From: Desulfarculus baarsii DSM 2075
Lineage (GTDB): Bacteria > Desulfobacterota > Desulfarculia > Desulfarculales > Desulfarculaceae
DNA: 64,000 bases
Assembly (NCBI RefSeq): GCF_000143965.1
Contig: NC_014365.1
Coordinates: 3,003,501-3,067,500 of the forward strand
Direction: 5' to 3'
The notes beneath the pieces were generated by a model that did not search any database, was not told the DNA's origin, and saw nothing but the letters and a program-made list of their open reading frames with translations. A program made the position numbers and the translations under genes. Shown piece by piece: positions 19,172-29,789 of the stretch; position 1 is the first letter of the stretch, and every line of letters begins with the position of its first letter.

Positions 19172-19228
19172 AAATAAAGCTTCCCCCAAGGAAGAAGGCG
19201 CATAACAACCAGTTTTAGGAGAAATGCA

Positions 19229-19594
19229 ATGAAAAAGTTCTCGCTGATCGCCGCCCTGACCGGCCTGTTCGTTCTGGGTCTGTCCGCCGTGGCCATGGCC
19301 GCCGATCCCACCGTGGCCGCCGAGCTGGCCAAGGTCTTCGCCGCCTCCGTCACCGCCGCCGGCTTCGGCCTGGGCATCGCCGCCTTCGGCACCGGCATCG
19401 CCCAGGGCATGGCCATCAAGGGCGCCGTCGAGGGCACCGCGCGCAACCCCGAGGCCTCCGGCAAGATCCAGGTGACCATGCTCATCGGTCTGGCCATGAT
19501 CGAGTCTCTGTGCATCTACGCCCTGGTCGTCAGCCTCATCCTGCTGTTCGCCAACGACCACGTGGCCGTGGTGAAGACCATCATCGCCGGCTAA
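19229..19594 (+). CDS. atpE: ATP synthase Fo subunit c
   Basis: The rotor-ring subunit; 121 aa, longer than the usual 75-90 because it begins with a hydrophobic signal-like leader ending AVAMAAD. Helix 1 has the glycine-rich [16 protein letters not shown]; the polar loop is ARNPEA; helix 2 carries the ion-binding Glu in [13 protein letters not shown]. The Gln before the loop, the Glu-Ser pair and the Tyr five residues on align with the sodium ligands of Ilyobacter-type c subunits, though the Thr is replaced by Leu. TTAGGAGAAATGCA gives a strong ribosome binding site. A terminator follows. Confidence 0.95.
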   Translation: MKKFSLIAALTGLFVLGLSAVAMAADPTVAAELAKVFAASVTAAGFGLGIAAFGTGIAQGMAIKGAVEGTARNPEASGKIQVTMLIGLAMIESLCIYALVVSLILLFANDHVAVVKTIIAG

Positions 19595-19607
19595 TTCCCG
19601 ACTGCCT

Positions 19608-19630
19608 GGGCCGGGCCTCGCGCCCGGCCC
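19608..19630 (+). terminator. Terminator after atpE
   Basis: GGGCCGGGC (19608-19616) and GCCCGGCCC (19622-19630) form a perfect 9-bp stem with a 5-nt loop. Only TT follows directly, so termination may be partial. Confidence 0.65.
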
Positions 19631-19645
19631 TTCAATTCAACGCCC

Positions 19646-19663
19646 ATGTGACCGACCTCACAA
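19646..19663 (+). promoter_or_regulatory. Candidate Rex operator upstream of rex
   Basis: ATGTGACCGACCTCACAA: half sites TGTGA and TCACA are exact inverses six bases apart, with the further A on the right arm. This fits the Rex consensus TTGTGAA-N4-TTCACAA at most positions. It also fits the CRP/FNR-type TGTGA-N6-TCACA. It ends 15 bp before the rex start codon, which points to autoregulation. Confidence 0.55.
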
Positions 19664-19678
19664 TGGTTTGAGCAGCCG

Positions 19679-20308
19679 ATGAAATTCATGAAGATCCCAG
19701 CCGCCACCATCACGCGCCTGTCCATCTACTCCCGGGCCCTGGAAGGGCTGATCAACGAGGGCGCGCCCGTGGTCTCCAGCAAGAGGCTCGCCGAGCTCTG
19801 CGGAGTGAACCCGGCGCAGATCAGAAAAGACTTGGCCTACTTCGGCCAGTTCGGCGTGCGCGGCGTGGGTTATTATGTCAAGGAGCTGCTCTTTGACATC
19901 AAGAAGATCCTTGGCCTGAACAAGGAATGGAGCCTGGCCATCGTCGGCATGGGCAACCTGGGCTGCGCCCTGATGGCCCACGAAAACTTCCTCAAGCAAG
20001 GCTATCGCTTCGTGGCAGCCTTCGACGCCGACCCCATGAAGATCGGCCTCAAGCTGGCCAACGGCATGCCCATCAACGCTGTCAGCGACCTGCCCCGCCT
20101 CTGTCGTGAAACCGGCGCCGAAATCGGCGTCATCTGCACCCCGGCCGCCGTGGCCCAGGAAATCGCCAACCGCTTTGTCGAGGCCGCGATCAAGGGCATT
20201 CTCAACTTCGCGCCCACCCAGATCCAGGCCCCCAAGGGCTGCAAGGTCGAAAACGTCGACTTCTCGGTCAAGCTGGACAACCTGGCCTACCACCTGACCT
20301 CGGCCTGA
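19679..20308 (+). CDS. rex: Redox-sensing transcriptional repressor Rex
   Basis: A protein of 209 aa. It senses the NADH/NAD ratio and represses energy-metabolism genes when NADH is low. Residues 1-80 form the winged helix: ATITRLSIYSRALEGL, SSKRLAELCGVNPAQIRKD, YFGQFGVRGVGYYV. The Rossmann domain follows, with IVGMGNLGCAL as the nucleotide loop and FDADPMKIG after it. The C-terminal swapped helix is VKLDNLAYHL. In sulfate reducers, Rex is known to control ATP synthase and sulfate-reduction genes, in keeping with its place after atpE. It converges with uvrA with only 10 nt between stops. Confidence 0.95.
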   Translation: MKFMKIPAATITRLSIYSRALEGLINEGAPVVSSKRLAELCGVNPAQIRKDLAYFGQFGVRGVGYYVKELLFDIKKILGLNKEWSLAIVGMGNLGCALMAHENFLKQGYRFVAAFDADPMKIGLKLANGMPINAVSDLPRLCRETGAEIGVICTPAAVAQEIANRFVEAAIKGILNFAPTQIQAPKGCKVENVDFSVKLDNLAYHLTSA

Positions 20309-20318
20309 CGCGCGAATA

Positions 20319-23150
<2,832 letters not shown>

Positions 23151-23187
23151 GCTCGCTCGTCTGAAAGATGTTGGCGCGGGCGGCGGC

Positions 23188-23721
23188 CTACCACCACATG
23201 AAAGGGCCGTCCCACCAGAAGGGGTCGCCCACGCCCAGGCCAAAGCCCGCTTCGGGCGTGGGGTAGTTGGGCACGGGGCGCGGCGGCCAGGCGTAGACCT
23301 CCTTGCCGCGCAGAATGGCGTAGGGCATCTTGACCTTGCCGTAGGGCAGCGACTCCACCGCCACGACCTGGCCAACCACGGTGACCTCGCGGCCGGCGTA
23401 ATATTCAAAAGGCTCCAGATAGCCCGTCATGGCCACGATGAACCGGCCCTGGGAGCGGCCGTCGATCAGCGGACGTTGGGACGAATCCAGCGGGAACTGG
23501 GCCACCTCCAGCAGGGTGCCGCGCTCTTGCAACACCGTGCGCACGATGCGACCGCCCCACAGCACCAGCTTGCCCGTGGCTTGCGCGGGCTCGGCCTTGA
23601 CCTGGGCCAGGGTCAGTTCGAGTGAGGCCTGCTGGGCCAGCTCGACCGGCACGACGGGTTTGGCGCAGCCGGTGGCGGCCAAGGCCAGGGCCATGATGAC
23701 AACGACGATCCAAGGGCGCAC
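23188..23721 (-). CDS. Slp-family outer-membrane lipoprotein
   Basis: A protein of 177 aa. The N-terminus is a lipoprotein signal with lipobox LAATGC, so the mature protein starts at Cys 19. The body has the Slp pattern ([42 protein letters not shown]), an outer-membrane starvation-lipoprotein family of unknown exact role. The end is rich in Trp and Pro ([10 protein letters not shown]). GTG start with GAGGAGG 6 nt upstream. It sits 20 nt after pdxA and 37 nt before uvrA, probably on one transcript. Confidence 0.85.
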   Translation of the reverse strand: MRPWIVVVIMALALAATGCAKPVVPVELAQQASLELTLAQVKAEPAQATGKLVLWGGRIVRTVLQERGTLLEVAQFPLDSSQRPLIDGRSQGRFIVAMTGYLEPFEYYAGREVTVVGQVVAVESLPYGKVKMPYAILRGKEVYAWPPRPVPNYPTPEAGFGLGVGDPFWWDGPFMWW

Positions 23722-23741
23722 GACGGCCTCCTCGCGGTGGG

Positions 23742-24710
23742 TTAGATGATTTGGCCTTTGGCCGTCCGGGCCTTGGCCTTGGCCATGCGCGCGGCCCAGA
23801 GGATGGCCTGCTTCATGCTGGCCGCGCTGGCCCGGCCCGTGCCGGCCAGATCGTAGGCCGTGCCGTGGTCGACGCTGGCGCGGATGATCGGCAGGCCCAA
23901 GGTCACGTTGACGCCATCGTAAAAGTGCAATAGCTTCAGCGGTATAAGCCCCTGGTCATGATACATGCAGACGACCACGTCGAACTGATCGTGCATCGCC
24001 CGCCAAAACACGGTGTCGGGCGGATGGGGCCCCGAGGCCTCCACGCCCATGGCCCGCAGGGCCTCCACCGCCGGGGCGATGACGCGGCGCTCCTCGTCGC
24101 CGAACATGCCGCCCTCGCCGGCGTGGGGGTTGAGCGCGGCCACGGCCAGGCGCGGCCGGGCCAGGCCCAGCAGTTCGCGCAGGGCCGCGTCGGTGACGAT
24201 GGCCGTCTCGACGATGGCCTGGGTCGTCAACAGCCGGGGCACGTCGGCCAGGGCGCAGTGGATGGTCACCAGCACCACGCGCAGCCGCTCGCCGGCCAAC
24301 ATCATCACCGGCCGGGGCACGCCGGTCAACCGGCCCAACAGGGTGGTGTGGCCGGTCTCGGGGTAGCCGGCCGCCTGCAGGGCCTCCTTGCTGATGGGCG
24401 CGGTGGCCATGGCCGCCGCCGCCCCGCTCTGACACATCTCGGTGGCCATCTCGATGAAAGCCCCGGCCAAACGCCCGCCGGCCGCGCTGGGTCCGCCCAA
24501 GGGCACGGCCGCGGCCGAACCGACCTCCAGCACCGTCACCGACGGCGGCTTGAGCCCGCAGGCCTCGGCCGCGCGTTCGAGGAAACGGCGCTGGCCCACC
24601 ACCACCAGTTCGGCGGCGGCCAGGACATCTTCGTCCCAACAGGCCCGGGCCACCACCTCCGGGCCCACGCCGGCCGGATCGCCCAGGGTCACGGCCACGC
24701 GAGGCTTCAT
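23742..24710 (-). CDS. pdxA: 4-hydroxythreonine-4-phosphate dehydrogenase
   Basis: NAD-dependent oxidation step of vitamin B6 synthesis; 322 aa, usual length. Motifs: TLGDPAGVGPEVV at the start, the metal His in ETGHTTLLGRL, a second metal ligand in ALNPHAGEGGMFG, VCMYHDQGLIPLKLL, and LPIIRASVDHGTAYDLAG at the end. ATG 24710 has GGAGGAGA at a good distance. It overlaps the glutaredoxin-like gene by 4 nt. PdxA2 enzymes acting on other four-carbon acid phosphates look similar, so the substrate is probable rather than certain. Confidence 0.9.
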   Translation of the reverse strand: MKPRVAVTLGDPAGVGPEVVARACWDEDVLAAAELVVVGQRRFLERAAEACGLKPPSVTVLEVGSAAAVPLGGPSAAGGRLAGAFIEMATEMCQSGAAAAMATAPISKEALQAAGYPETGHTTLLGRLTGVPRPVMMLAGERLRVVLVTIHCALADVPRLLTTQAIVETAIVTDAALRELLGLARPRLAVAALNPHAGEGGMFGDEERRVIAPAVEALRAMGVEASGPHPPDTVFWRAMHDQFDVVVCMYHDQGLIPLKLLHFYDGVNVTLGLPIIRASVDHGTAYDLAGTGRASAASMKQAILWAARMAKAKARTAKGQII

Positions 24711-24958
24711 CGATTCTCCTCCAACAGGCCGCGCCAAAACTCGGGCTGCCAGCCGATTTTGATCAGCTCGCCGAAACAGATCACCGGCACGCTTCGGTTG
24801 CCTGGGGCCTTGGCCAGCATCTCGCGCTTGGCCGCCATGGATTGGCTGACGTCATGCCAGCGCACCTCGAAGCCCCGCGTGCTGAAAAAATGGCCGGCCG
24901 CCCGGCAACTGGCGCAGCCCGGCATGTGAAATATCACCACTTCTCGTTTGGGCGTCAT
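24707..24958 (-). CDS. Glutaredoxin-like thiol-disulfide protein
   Basis: A small thioredoxin-fold protein of 83 aa: VVIFHMPGCASCRAAGHFF with a CxxC active site (CASC), then FEVRWHDVSQ, and the cis-proline motif RSVPVICFG. The glutaredoxin family reduces disulfides or mixed disulfides. ATG 24958 has GGAGC upstream; the protein ends inside the first codons of pdxA (ATGA overlap), so the two genes are coupled. The CASC motif differs from the CPYC of classical glutaredoxins, so the partner is uncertain. Confidence 0.82.
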   Translation of the reverse strand: MTPKREVVIFHMPGCASCRAAGHFFSTRGFEVRWHDVSQSMAAKREMLAKAPGNRSVPVICFGELIKIGWQPEFWRGLLEENR

Positions 24959-25244
24959 GGCTTTGCTCCGCTTGTGACCAAGGGCCGCGAACCGGGGCCG
25001 CCCGCGCGCAAATCGCAAAAACAGCCTGTAGATACAACATGTTGCCCTACCTAGCCCATCCGGGCCAGCCAATGGCCTAGTCTAGTGTAGCGCTCGTGGG
25101 GTTGGCCGTCAATCGCCGCCGGGGCCCGTGGCGGAGCCCTTTCGCCGCCGCATCTTCGCGCCGCCCAGCCCAAGACCGCCGCCGCCCGGCCCGATAAAAA
25201 TTGCCGCCAAGGTAACGGTTTTTTCACGCGGAGGTTGATTTCTC

Positions 25245-26315
25245 ATGGGCGGATGCAGGTTCATGCGGGCCAATCTGATCGCCGAGGCGACCATGCTCAC
25301 CGTCAGTTCAGCCGCGCCGGGCGTGGTGGGCATGCCGGCGGCCCAGGCCAACGGGTCGGCCCTGGCCCAGGCCGCGGGCGAACACACCGCGGCCCAGGAT
25401 CAGGCCTTTTTCGTCGAGATAGACTCGGTCAGCGCCGGCAACCGGGTGGGTCGGGCCACTTTTCGCTGGCGGCGGGCCTCCAGCGCTTCGTGGGAGGCCG
25501 CCGGCCTGGTCACCTCGACCAACTGGCGCACCCTGGCCGACGGCGTGAAGTTCAGGTGGCTGGGCAACGTCACGCCGGATTTCGAGATGGGCGACGCCTG
25601 GACGATCCTGGCCTCGGCCAATCAGGGGCCGACCAAGCTCCTGGACGGCGACCGCGACACGGCCTGGCGCGCCACCGGCTGCGCCAACGAACACCTCACC
25701 GCCGACCTGGGCGCGCCGGCCTTGGCCCAGGCGATGATCCTGGCCGACCACAACCTGACCGACCAGGCCGTGGTGACCCTGCTGGGCGACGATGGTCCCA
25801 ACTGGACCGCGCCCGCCTTCCGCCAGGCCGTCGCCGTCACCCGGCCGCACCTGACGCTGTTTTTCGAACAGACCAGGCGGCACTGGCGGCTGATCATGCA
25901 AGACCCCACCAACCCCGACGGCCATATCCGGGCCAGCATGCTCCATCTCTGCGCCGTTTTCCGGCCCGCGCGCAATTTCAGCGCCAGCCATGACCAGACC
26001 CTCAGCGCCGGTCGGGTCATCTCCTACAACGACGCCGGCCGCATGACCGGCACGACCACGTCCTTGGGCCGGGCCTTCAGCCTGCCCTTCAACGGCCTCG
26101 ACGCCGGCGACCGCGCCGGGCTGGAGGCGGTCTTCAACCAAGTTCACGACGTGGCCAGCGGCCGGCTGCGGCCGTTTTTCTTCACGCCCAGCGACGACGC
26201 GCCGGCCGAGACCTTTTATTGCCTGCCCGAGGCCGAACTGGAGTTGCGGGCGCGGGGCCTGGGCCGTTGGTCGAGCCTGCTGCGCCTGAGCGAGGTGACG
26301 CGAAGCGATGTATAG
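25245..26315 (+). CDS. Phage tail-like protein with a discoidin-like domain
   Basis: A protein of 356 aa. Residues about 125-215 read like an F5/8 type C (discoidin) module: KLLDGDRDTAWRATGCANEH, LTADLGAPALAQAMILADHN. Such modules bind sugars or surfaces. The C-terminal part (GRVISYNDAGRMTGTTTSLG, AEAELELRARGLGRWSSLL-like PEAELELRARGLGRWSSLL) has the beta-rich look of tail structural proteins. A GGAGG lies 10 nt before ATG 25245; a second ATG at 25263 is possible. First of five genes with overlapping or near-touching ends. I do not know a described family for the whole protein. Confidence 0.6.
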   Translation: MGGCRFMRANLIAEATMLTVSSAAPGVVGMPAAQANGSALAQAAGEHTAAQDQAFFVEIDSVSAGNRVGRATFRWRRASSASWEAAGLVTSTNWRTLADGVKFRWLGNVTPDFEMGDAWTILASANQGPTKLLDGDRDTAWRATGCANEHLTADLGAPALAQAMILADHNLTDQAVVTLLGDDGPNWTAPAFRQAVAVTRPHLTLFFEQTRRHWRLIMQDPTNPDGHIRASMLHLCAVFRPARNFSASHDQTLSAGRVISYNDAGRMTGTTTSLGRAFSLPFNGLDAGDRAGLEAVFNQVHDVASGRLRPFFFTPSDDAPAETFYCLPEAELELRARGLGRWSSLLRLSEVTRSDV

Positions 26316-26832
26316 CCTCAGCCAAGCCTTCAGCCGCGCCGTCAGCGAGGGACGCACGCCGATCCTGGCCCTGCGCCTGACCACGTCCTTTGGCGTGCGC
26401 TATTGGGCCGACCGCGCCCTGCCCCTGAGGCACAGCGGCCTGACCGACCCGTTGATGGCCGACGGCGCGGCCCTGGCCGACGGCTCTCAACGGGCCGGCG
26501 AGGGCTCGTTCAGCCTGTTGGAGATGGCCCCACGCGTGCTCTCCCTGGGCCGCCTGCGCGAGACCCTCGCCCCCCAGAGCGGTGACTTCCTGGCCAGCCT
26601 GGGCCAGGAGGAGCCGGCCAGCATCACCGTGACCCTGGCCAACGACGGCCCCGACGACCAGCGCCCCATGAGCCGCATCGAGGCCCGCGAAAACCTGCTG
26701 GGCGCGGTGGGCGAGTTGATCGTCGGCTTCGCGGACGCGCCCGCCCGCGAGCACATGGTGCGCTTCCATGGCCAGGTCGTTTCCTACACCCTATCGGCCA
26801 CGGCCCTGCGCCTGTGCCTGAAGGCGGCCTGA
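26308..26832 (+). CDS. Unknown protein of the tail-like module, 174 aa
   Basis: Starts inside the end of the previous gene (8-nt overlap) and stops exactly before the next. It opens with MYSLSQAFSRAVSEGRTPIL and ALRLTTSFGVRYWADRALP; the rest alternates short strands. The opening words (tail-associated proteins often begin with a statement of axis and coordinates like this) and the position between two larger tail-like proteins suggest a tail or baseplate connector. No catalytic motif is seen. Confidence 0.55.
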   Translation: MYSLSQAFSRAVSEGRTPILALRLTTSFGVRYWADRALPLRHSGLTDPLMADGAALADGSQRAGEGSFSLLEMAPRVLSLGRLRETLAPQSGDFLASLGQEEPASITVTLANDGPDDQRPMSRIEARENLLGAVGELIVGFADAPAREHMVRFHGQVVSYTLSATALRLCLKAA

Positions 26833-28011
26833 ATGTTCAGCTACGACGCCGAAATCGAGATGCTCCGCGCCTGGGACTACCCAAACCCCGAACAACCCGG
26901 CGCGGCCCTGCCCCTGGTCTACGGCGACATGAGCCTGGGCGGCGCGGGCGGCCTTTGGCCGGCGGTCTGCCTCGACGCCGCCAACCTGGTCTACGCCGTG
27001 GCCGGCCACCCCATGAAGGGCCCGGTGAGCCTCCATGACGCCGACGGCCAGGCCATTGCGCCGATCAGTTGCGGCGCCGAAAACTATCTGGGCAAGGGCG
27101 TGATCTGCCTGGCGCGCCTGAGCCAGCAGCCCGCCGGCGGCCAGGTGCTGGCGCGCGGCAAGGGCAAGATGAACGCGGACGGCGCGCTGTTGGAAAACCC
27201 GCTGGAGATCGCCGCCGACCTGTTGGCCTTTGCCGGCCAAGATCCGGCCCAAACTTTGGACCTTTCGGCCTACGGCCGGGCCAGGGCCGCCGCCCACGGC
27301 GCGGGGTTGACCGCCGCCGGGGTTATCGACCGGCCCCAGAGCCTGGCGGCCATCCTCACCGCGTTGATGGGCGAATTTCTGGGCTCGTGGTGGCTCGACG
27401 GCCGGGGCCGGCTCAAGCTGCTGATCGATATCGGCTCGGGGGCCCTGGACGAAAGCGAACTGAGTTGCGCCATCGGCCGGCCGGCCTTGCGCCAGGTGGA
27501 GGTCAGCGCCAGCCTGGCCGACGTGGTCAACCGGGCCGACGCCCTGTATTGCCTCAACCCGGCCAGTGGCGAGTATCTGGCCGCCTTTGACGGCCGCCAG
27601 ACCCAAAACCAGGCGTCGATCAGCCTCTATGGCCGGCGGGCGCTGTCGCTGGAGCTGAACTGGGTGCGCGCCCAGGCCACGGCCCGAGCCATCAGCCGGC
27701 GGCTGGTGGAGGTGTTGGGCGTGCCCCGGCGCATGATCGATTGCGAGGAAGGCGGCCTTGCGCACATTGGCCTGGAAAAGGGTGACGCGGCCCTGTTCAG
27801 CCTGCCTTGGCTCCACGACGATCAAGGCCTGCCCCTGGTCAACCAGGTGACGCGGGTGCTTTCGGTGGAGCCCCAGATGGACCGTCGCCTGACCAGGCTA
27901 TGCCTGATGGACACCGGCTATTTCAAAACACTGGCCTGCCGCGCCGACGGGTCACGCCCGGCCGACGGCGTGGTCAAAGCCGGTGGCGACCGCGACCGAC
28001 GCGCATTCTAA
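26833..28011 (+). CDS. Unknown protein of the tail-like module, possible baseplate or hub protein
   Basis: A protein of 392 aa, starting at the base after the previous stop. It contains PLVYGDMSLGGAGGLWPAVC, YLGKGVICLARLSQQP, and a central FLGSWWLDGRGRLKLLIDIG followed by SCAIGRPALRQVEVSASLAD. The pattern of a C-terminal half full of ligand-coordinate strands is seen in hub or tip proteins of contractile and flexible tails. The assignment rests on context and general look, not on a recognised domain. Confidence 0.55.
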   Translation: MFSYDAEIEMLRAWDYPNPEQPGAALPLVYGDMSLGGAGGLWPAVCLDAANLVYAVAGHPMKGPVSLHDADGQAIAPISCGAENYLGKGVICLARLSQQPAGGQVLARGKGKMNADGALLENPLEIAADLLAFAGQDPAQTLDLSAYGRARAAAHGAGLTAAGVIDRPQSLAAILTALMGEFLGSWWLDGRGRLKLLIDIGSGALDESELSCAIGRPALRQVEVSASLADVVNRADALYCLNPASGEYLAAFDGRQTQNQASISLYGRRALSLELNWVRAQATARAISRRLVEVLGVPRRMIDCEEGGLAHIGLEKGDAALFSLPWLHDDQGLPLVNQVTRVLSVEPQMDRRLTRLCLMDTGYFKTLACRADGSRPADGVVKAGGDRDRRAF

Positions 28012-28023
28012 AGGAGCCTTTTG

Positions 28024-28995
28024 ATGAGCGACCAGCGCATCCAATACACCGAGGAGATGGTCGGGGCCAACCACCCCACCAAAAGCGACACCCTCAACCG
28101 CCTGGCCTTGGTCGAAACCGACATCGACGGCCACGGCAAGGCGCGATTCCTGAAAGAGCAGACAACCATCCCCGGCCCGGCCAGCGGCGAGGGCGTGCTC
28201 TACGCCAAGGCCGACGGCGCCGACACCTGCCTGTATTATCGGGCCAACGGCTCTTCGGTGCTGGTGGCGCGGCCCTCGGCGCCGGCGTTCAAGGCCCTGG
28301 GCTTCATCAGCGGCCTGCAGGCCAGCAAGCAGGACGACGCCAGGCTGTTGGTGCGGGCCGGGGCGGTGGAGATAGGCGGCGGAATCTATTATCTGCCCGA
28401 GGACACCACGATCTCCCCCGGCTGCGTCAACGGCGTCAACCTGGTCTGGCGCGCCCTGACCGTGACCCCGCCCGCCAGCGGCGATACGCTCAGCGCCGAC
28501 AACTTCCACAACTTTTACACCACACTCGATGGCCTCGTTCGGCTGAGCTGGCGCAACGGCGGCTGGTATATCACCGACAACACGGCCCACCGTGTCATCG
28601 GCCTTTATCCTTCGGCCAACGGCGCGCTGACCAATTACGCCACGGTTGGCGGCATGTATCGCCTGGGCCTGGGCCTGACCGTCCTGGACACCACCAGCCC
28701 GCCCACATCCAACACCAACGTCAACATCTGCCTGCCGATCCTGTCCGGCAGGACATACGGCGATTTCACCGTGGGCGTCGCCGCCCCAGGCGGCAACGTG
28801 GGCTTTTGGTGCAACTACGAAACACTCTTGAGTAGCCACCACAACGGCTCGACCGCCAGCAAGGCCATCGGCCAATGCTTGATGTGGTCCTCCGACGGCA
28901 CGGCCCTGATGAGCGTGTTGGCCAGCGAAGGCACGGCCAATTGGCTGCGCATCATCTTGAAAAACATTCATATCCCGAGCGGAATGGCCCGTTAG
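28024..28995 (+). CDS. Tail fibre-like protein, 323 aa
   Basis: Starts at ATG 28024 with AAGGAG upstream, 12 nt after the previous stop. The N-terminal 50 residues (QYTEEMVGANHPTKSDTLNR) look like a tail-fibre attachment segment that states a repeat count. The body is rich in Gly, Thr, Asn and Tyr (YYRANGSSVLVARPSAPAF, SNTNVNICLPILSGRTYGD), as in beta-helical or C-type-lectin-like fibre tips. Probably the receptor-binding part of the module; this is inferred from composition and place. Confidence 0.55.
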   Translation: MSDQRIQYTEEMVGANHPTKSDTLNRLALVETDIDGHGKARFLKEQTTIPGPASGEGVLYAKADGADTCLYYRANGSSVLVARPSAPAFKALGFISGLQASKQDDARLLVRAGAVEIGGGIYYLPEDTTISPGCVNGVNLVWRALTVTPPASGDTLSADNFHNFYTTLDGLVRLSWRNGGWYITDNTAHRVIGLYPSANGALTNYATVGGMYRLGLGLTVLDTTSPPTSNTNVNICLPILSGRTYGDFTVGVAAPGGNVGFWCNYETLLSSHHNGSTASKAIGQCLMWSSDGTALMSVLASEGTANWLRIILKNIHIPSGMAR

Positions 28996-29006
28996 GAGGG
29001 TGAAGG

Positions 29007-29675
29007 ATGATCTATTTTGTCGACGCCACGGGCGCTATCGTCAGCATGATGGCCGCCGCCAGCCCCGAGCAGGAGGCCCAGGCCGCCGTTGCCGGCCTGA
29101 CCAGGGTCGAGGATCAAGCCGGCTTTGACCGCGACAGCCACTTCTACGTGGACGGCGCGTTCGCGGCCAAGCCGGCCCAAGGTCAAGCCGCCGCCATCGC
29201 CGCCGCGGCGTGCGCCAAGCGCCTGGAATTGGCCCGCCAGGCCGAGGAGTTCATCTCCAGGCTCACGCCGCCCGAGCACGCCGCCGTGCGCGCGGCCGAC
29301 CCCAGCCGCACCGACGAGCGCTATCCGCCCTTCTGGCTGCAATGGGCGCGCGGCCAGAACGACATGGCCACGCTCATCGCCGCCCACGCCGCCGCCAGCC
29401 CCGAGCAGATCGCCCGCGCCGAGCAGGTCAAGTCGCGCTATCTGGCCCTGGCCTGCTGGTGCGCCCGCCTCACCGCCGGGCCGCTGGCCGCGGCCTTCGC
29501 CAATTTGGAGTCGGCCGCCGCCAACGGCGACATCCAGGCCATCGAAAACGTCGAACTAAATCTGTCGGCCCACCAGATCGGGGCCAGCGGCGAGCACGCC
29601 GACCCCGACCCCGACATCACCCAGGCCATGCTGCAACTGCCCGCCGCCGGCCTGGCCCTGCTCGACCAGTCGTAA
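29007..29675 (+). CDS. Tail fibre assembly-like protein, 222 aa
   Basis: Opens with MIYFVDATGAIVSMMAA and has FYVDGAFAAKP at about residue 50, the pattern of small phage tail-fibre-associated proteins that begin with a statement of position and value. A long helical region follows (AKRLELARQAEEFISRLTPP, MATLIAAHAAASPEQIARAEQ), probably a coiled coil. It ends the module, 11 nt after the fibre-like gene. A tail assembly chaperone is plausible. Confidence 0.55.
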   Translation: MIYFVDATGAIVSMMAAASPEQEAQAAVAGLTRVEDQAGFDRDSHFYVDGAFAAKPAQGQAAAIAAAACAKRLELARQAEEFISRLTPPEHAAVRAADPSRTDERYPPFWLQWARGQNDMATLIAAHAAASPEQIARAEQVKSRYLALACWCARLTAGPLAAAFANLESAAANGDIQAIENVELNLSAHQIGASGEHADPDPDITQAMLQLPAAGLALLDQS

Positions 29676-29789
29676 ACGCGCGAAAACCGAGGCCTCGCGA
29701 CCCCGGTTCATCCGCCCATCACCCCGCCCGTCAGCCCGTCACCACAGGGCCGCCGGCACGCGCCATCGGCCGGCGGCCTCCTTCCAGAC

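Noticed and set aside
19646-19663. CRP/FNR site as the only reading of the palindrome before rex
   Set aside because: The half-site and N6 spacing fit CRP, but direct location at rex and the outer matching base favour Rex; kept as an alternative, not as the call.
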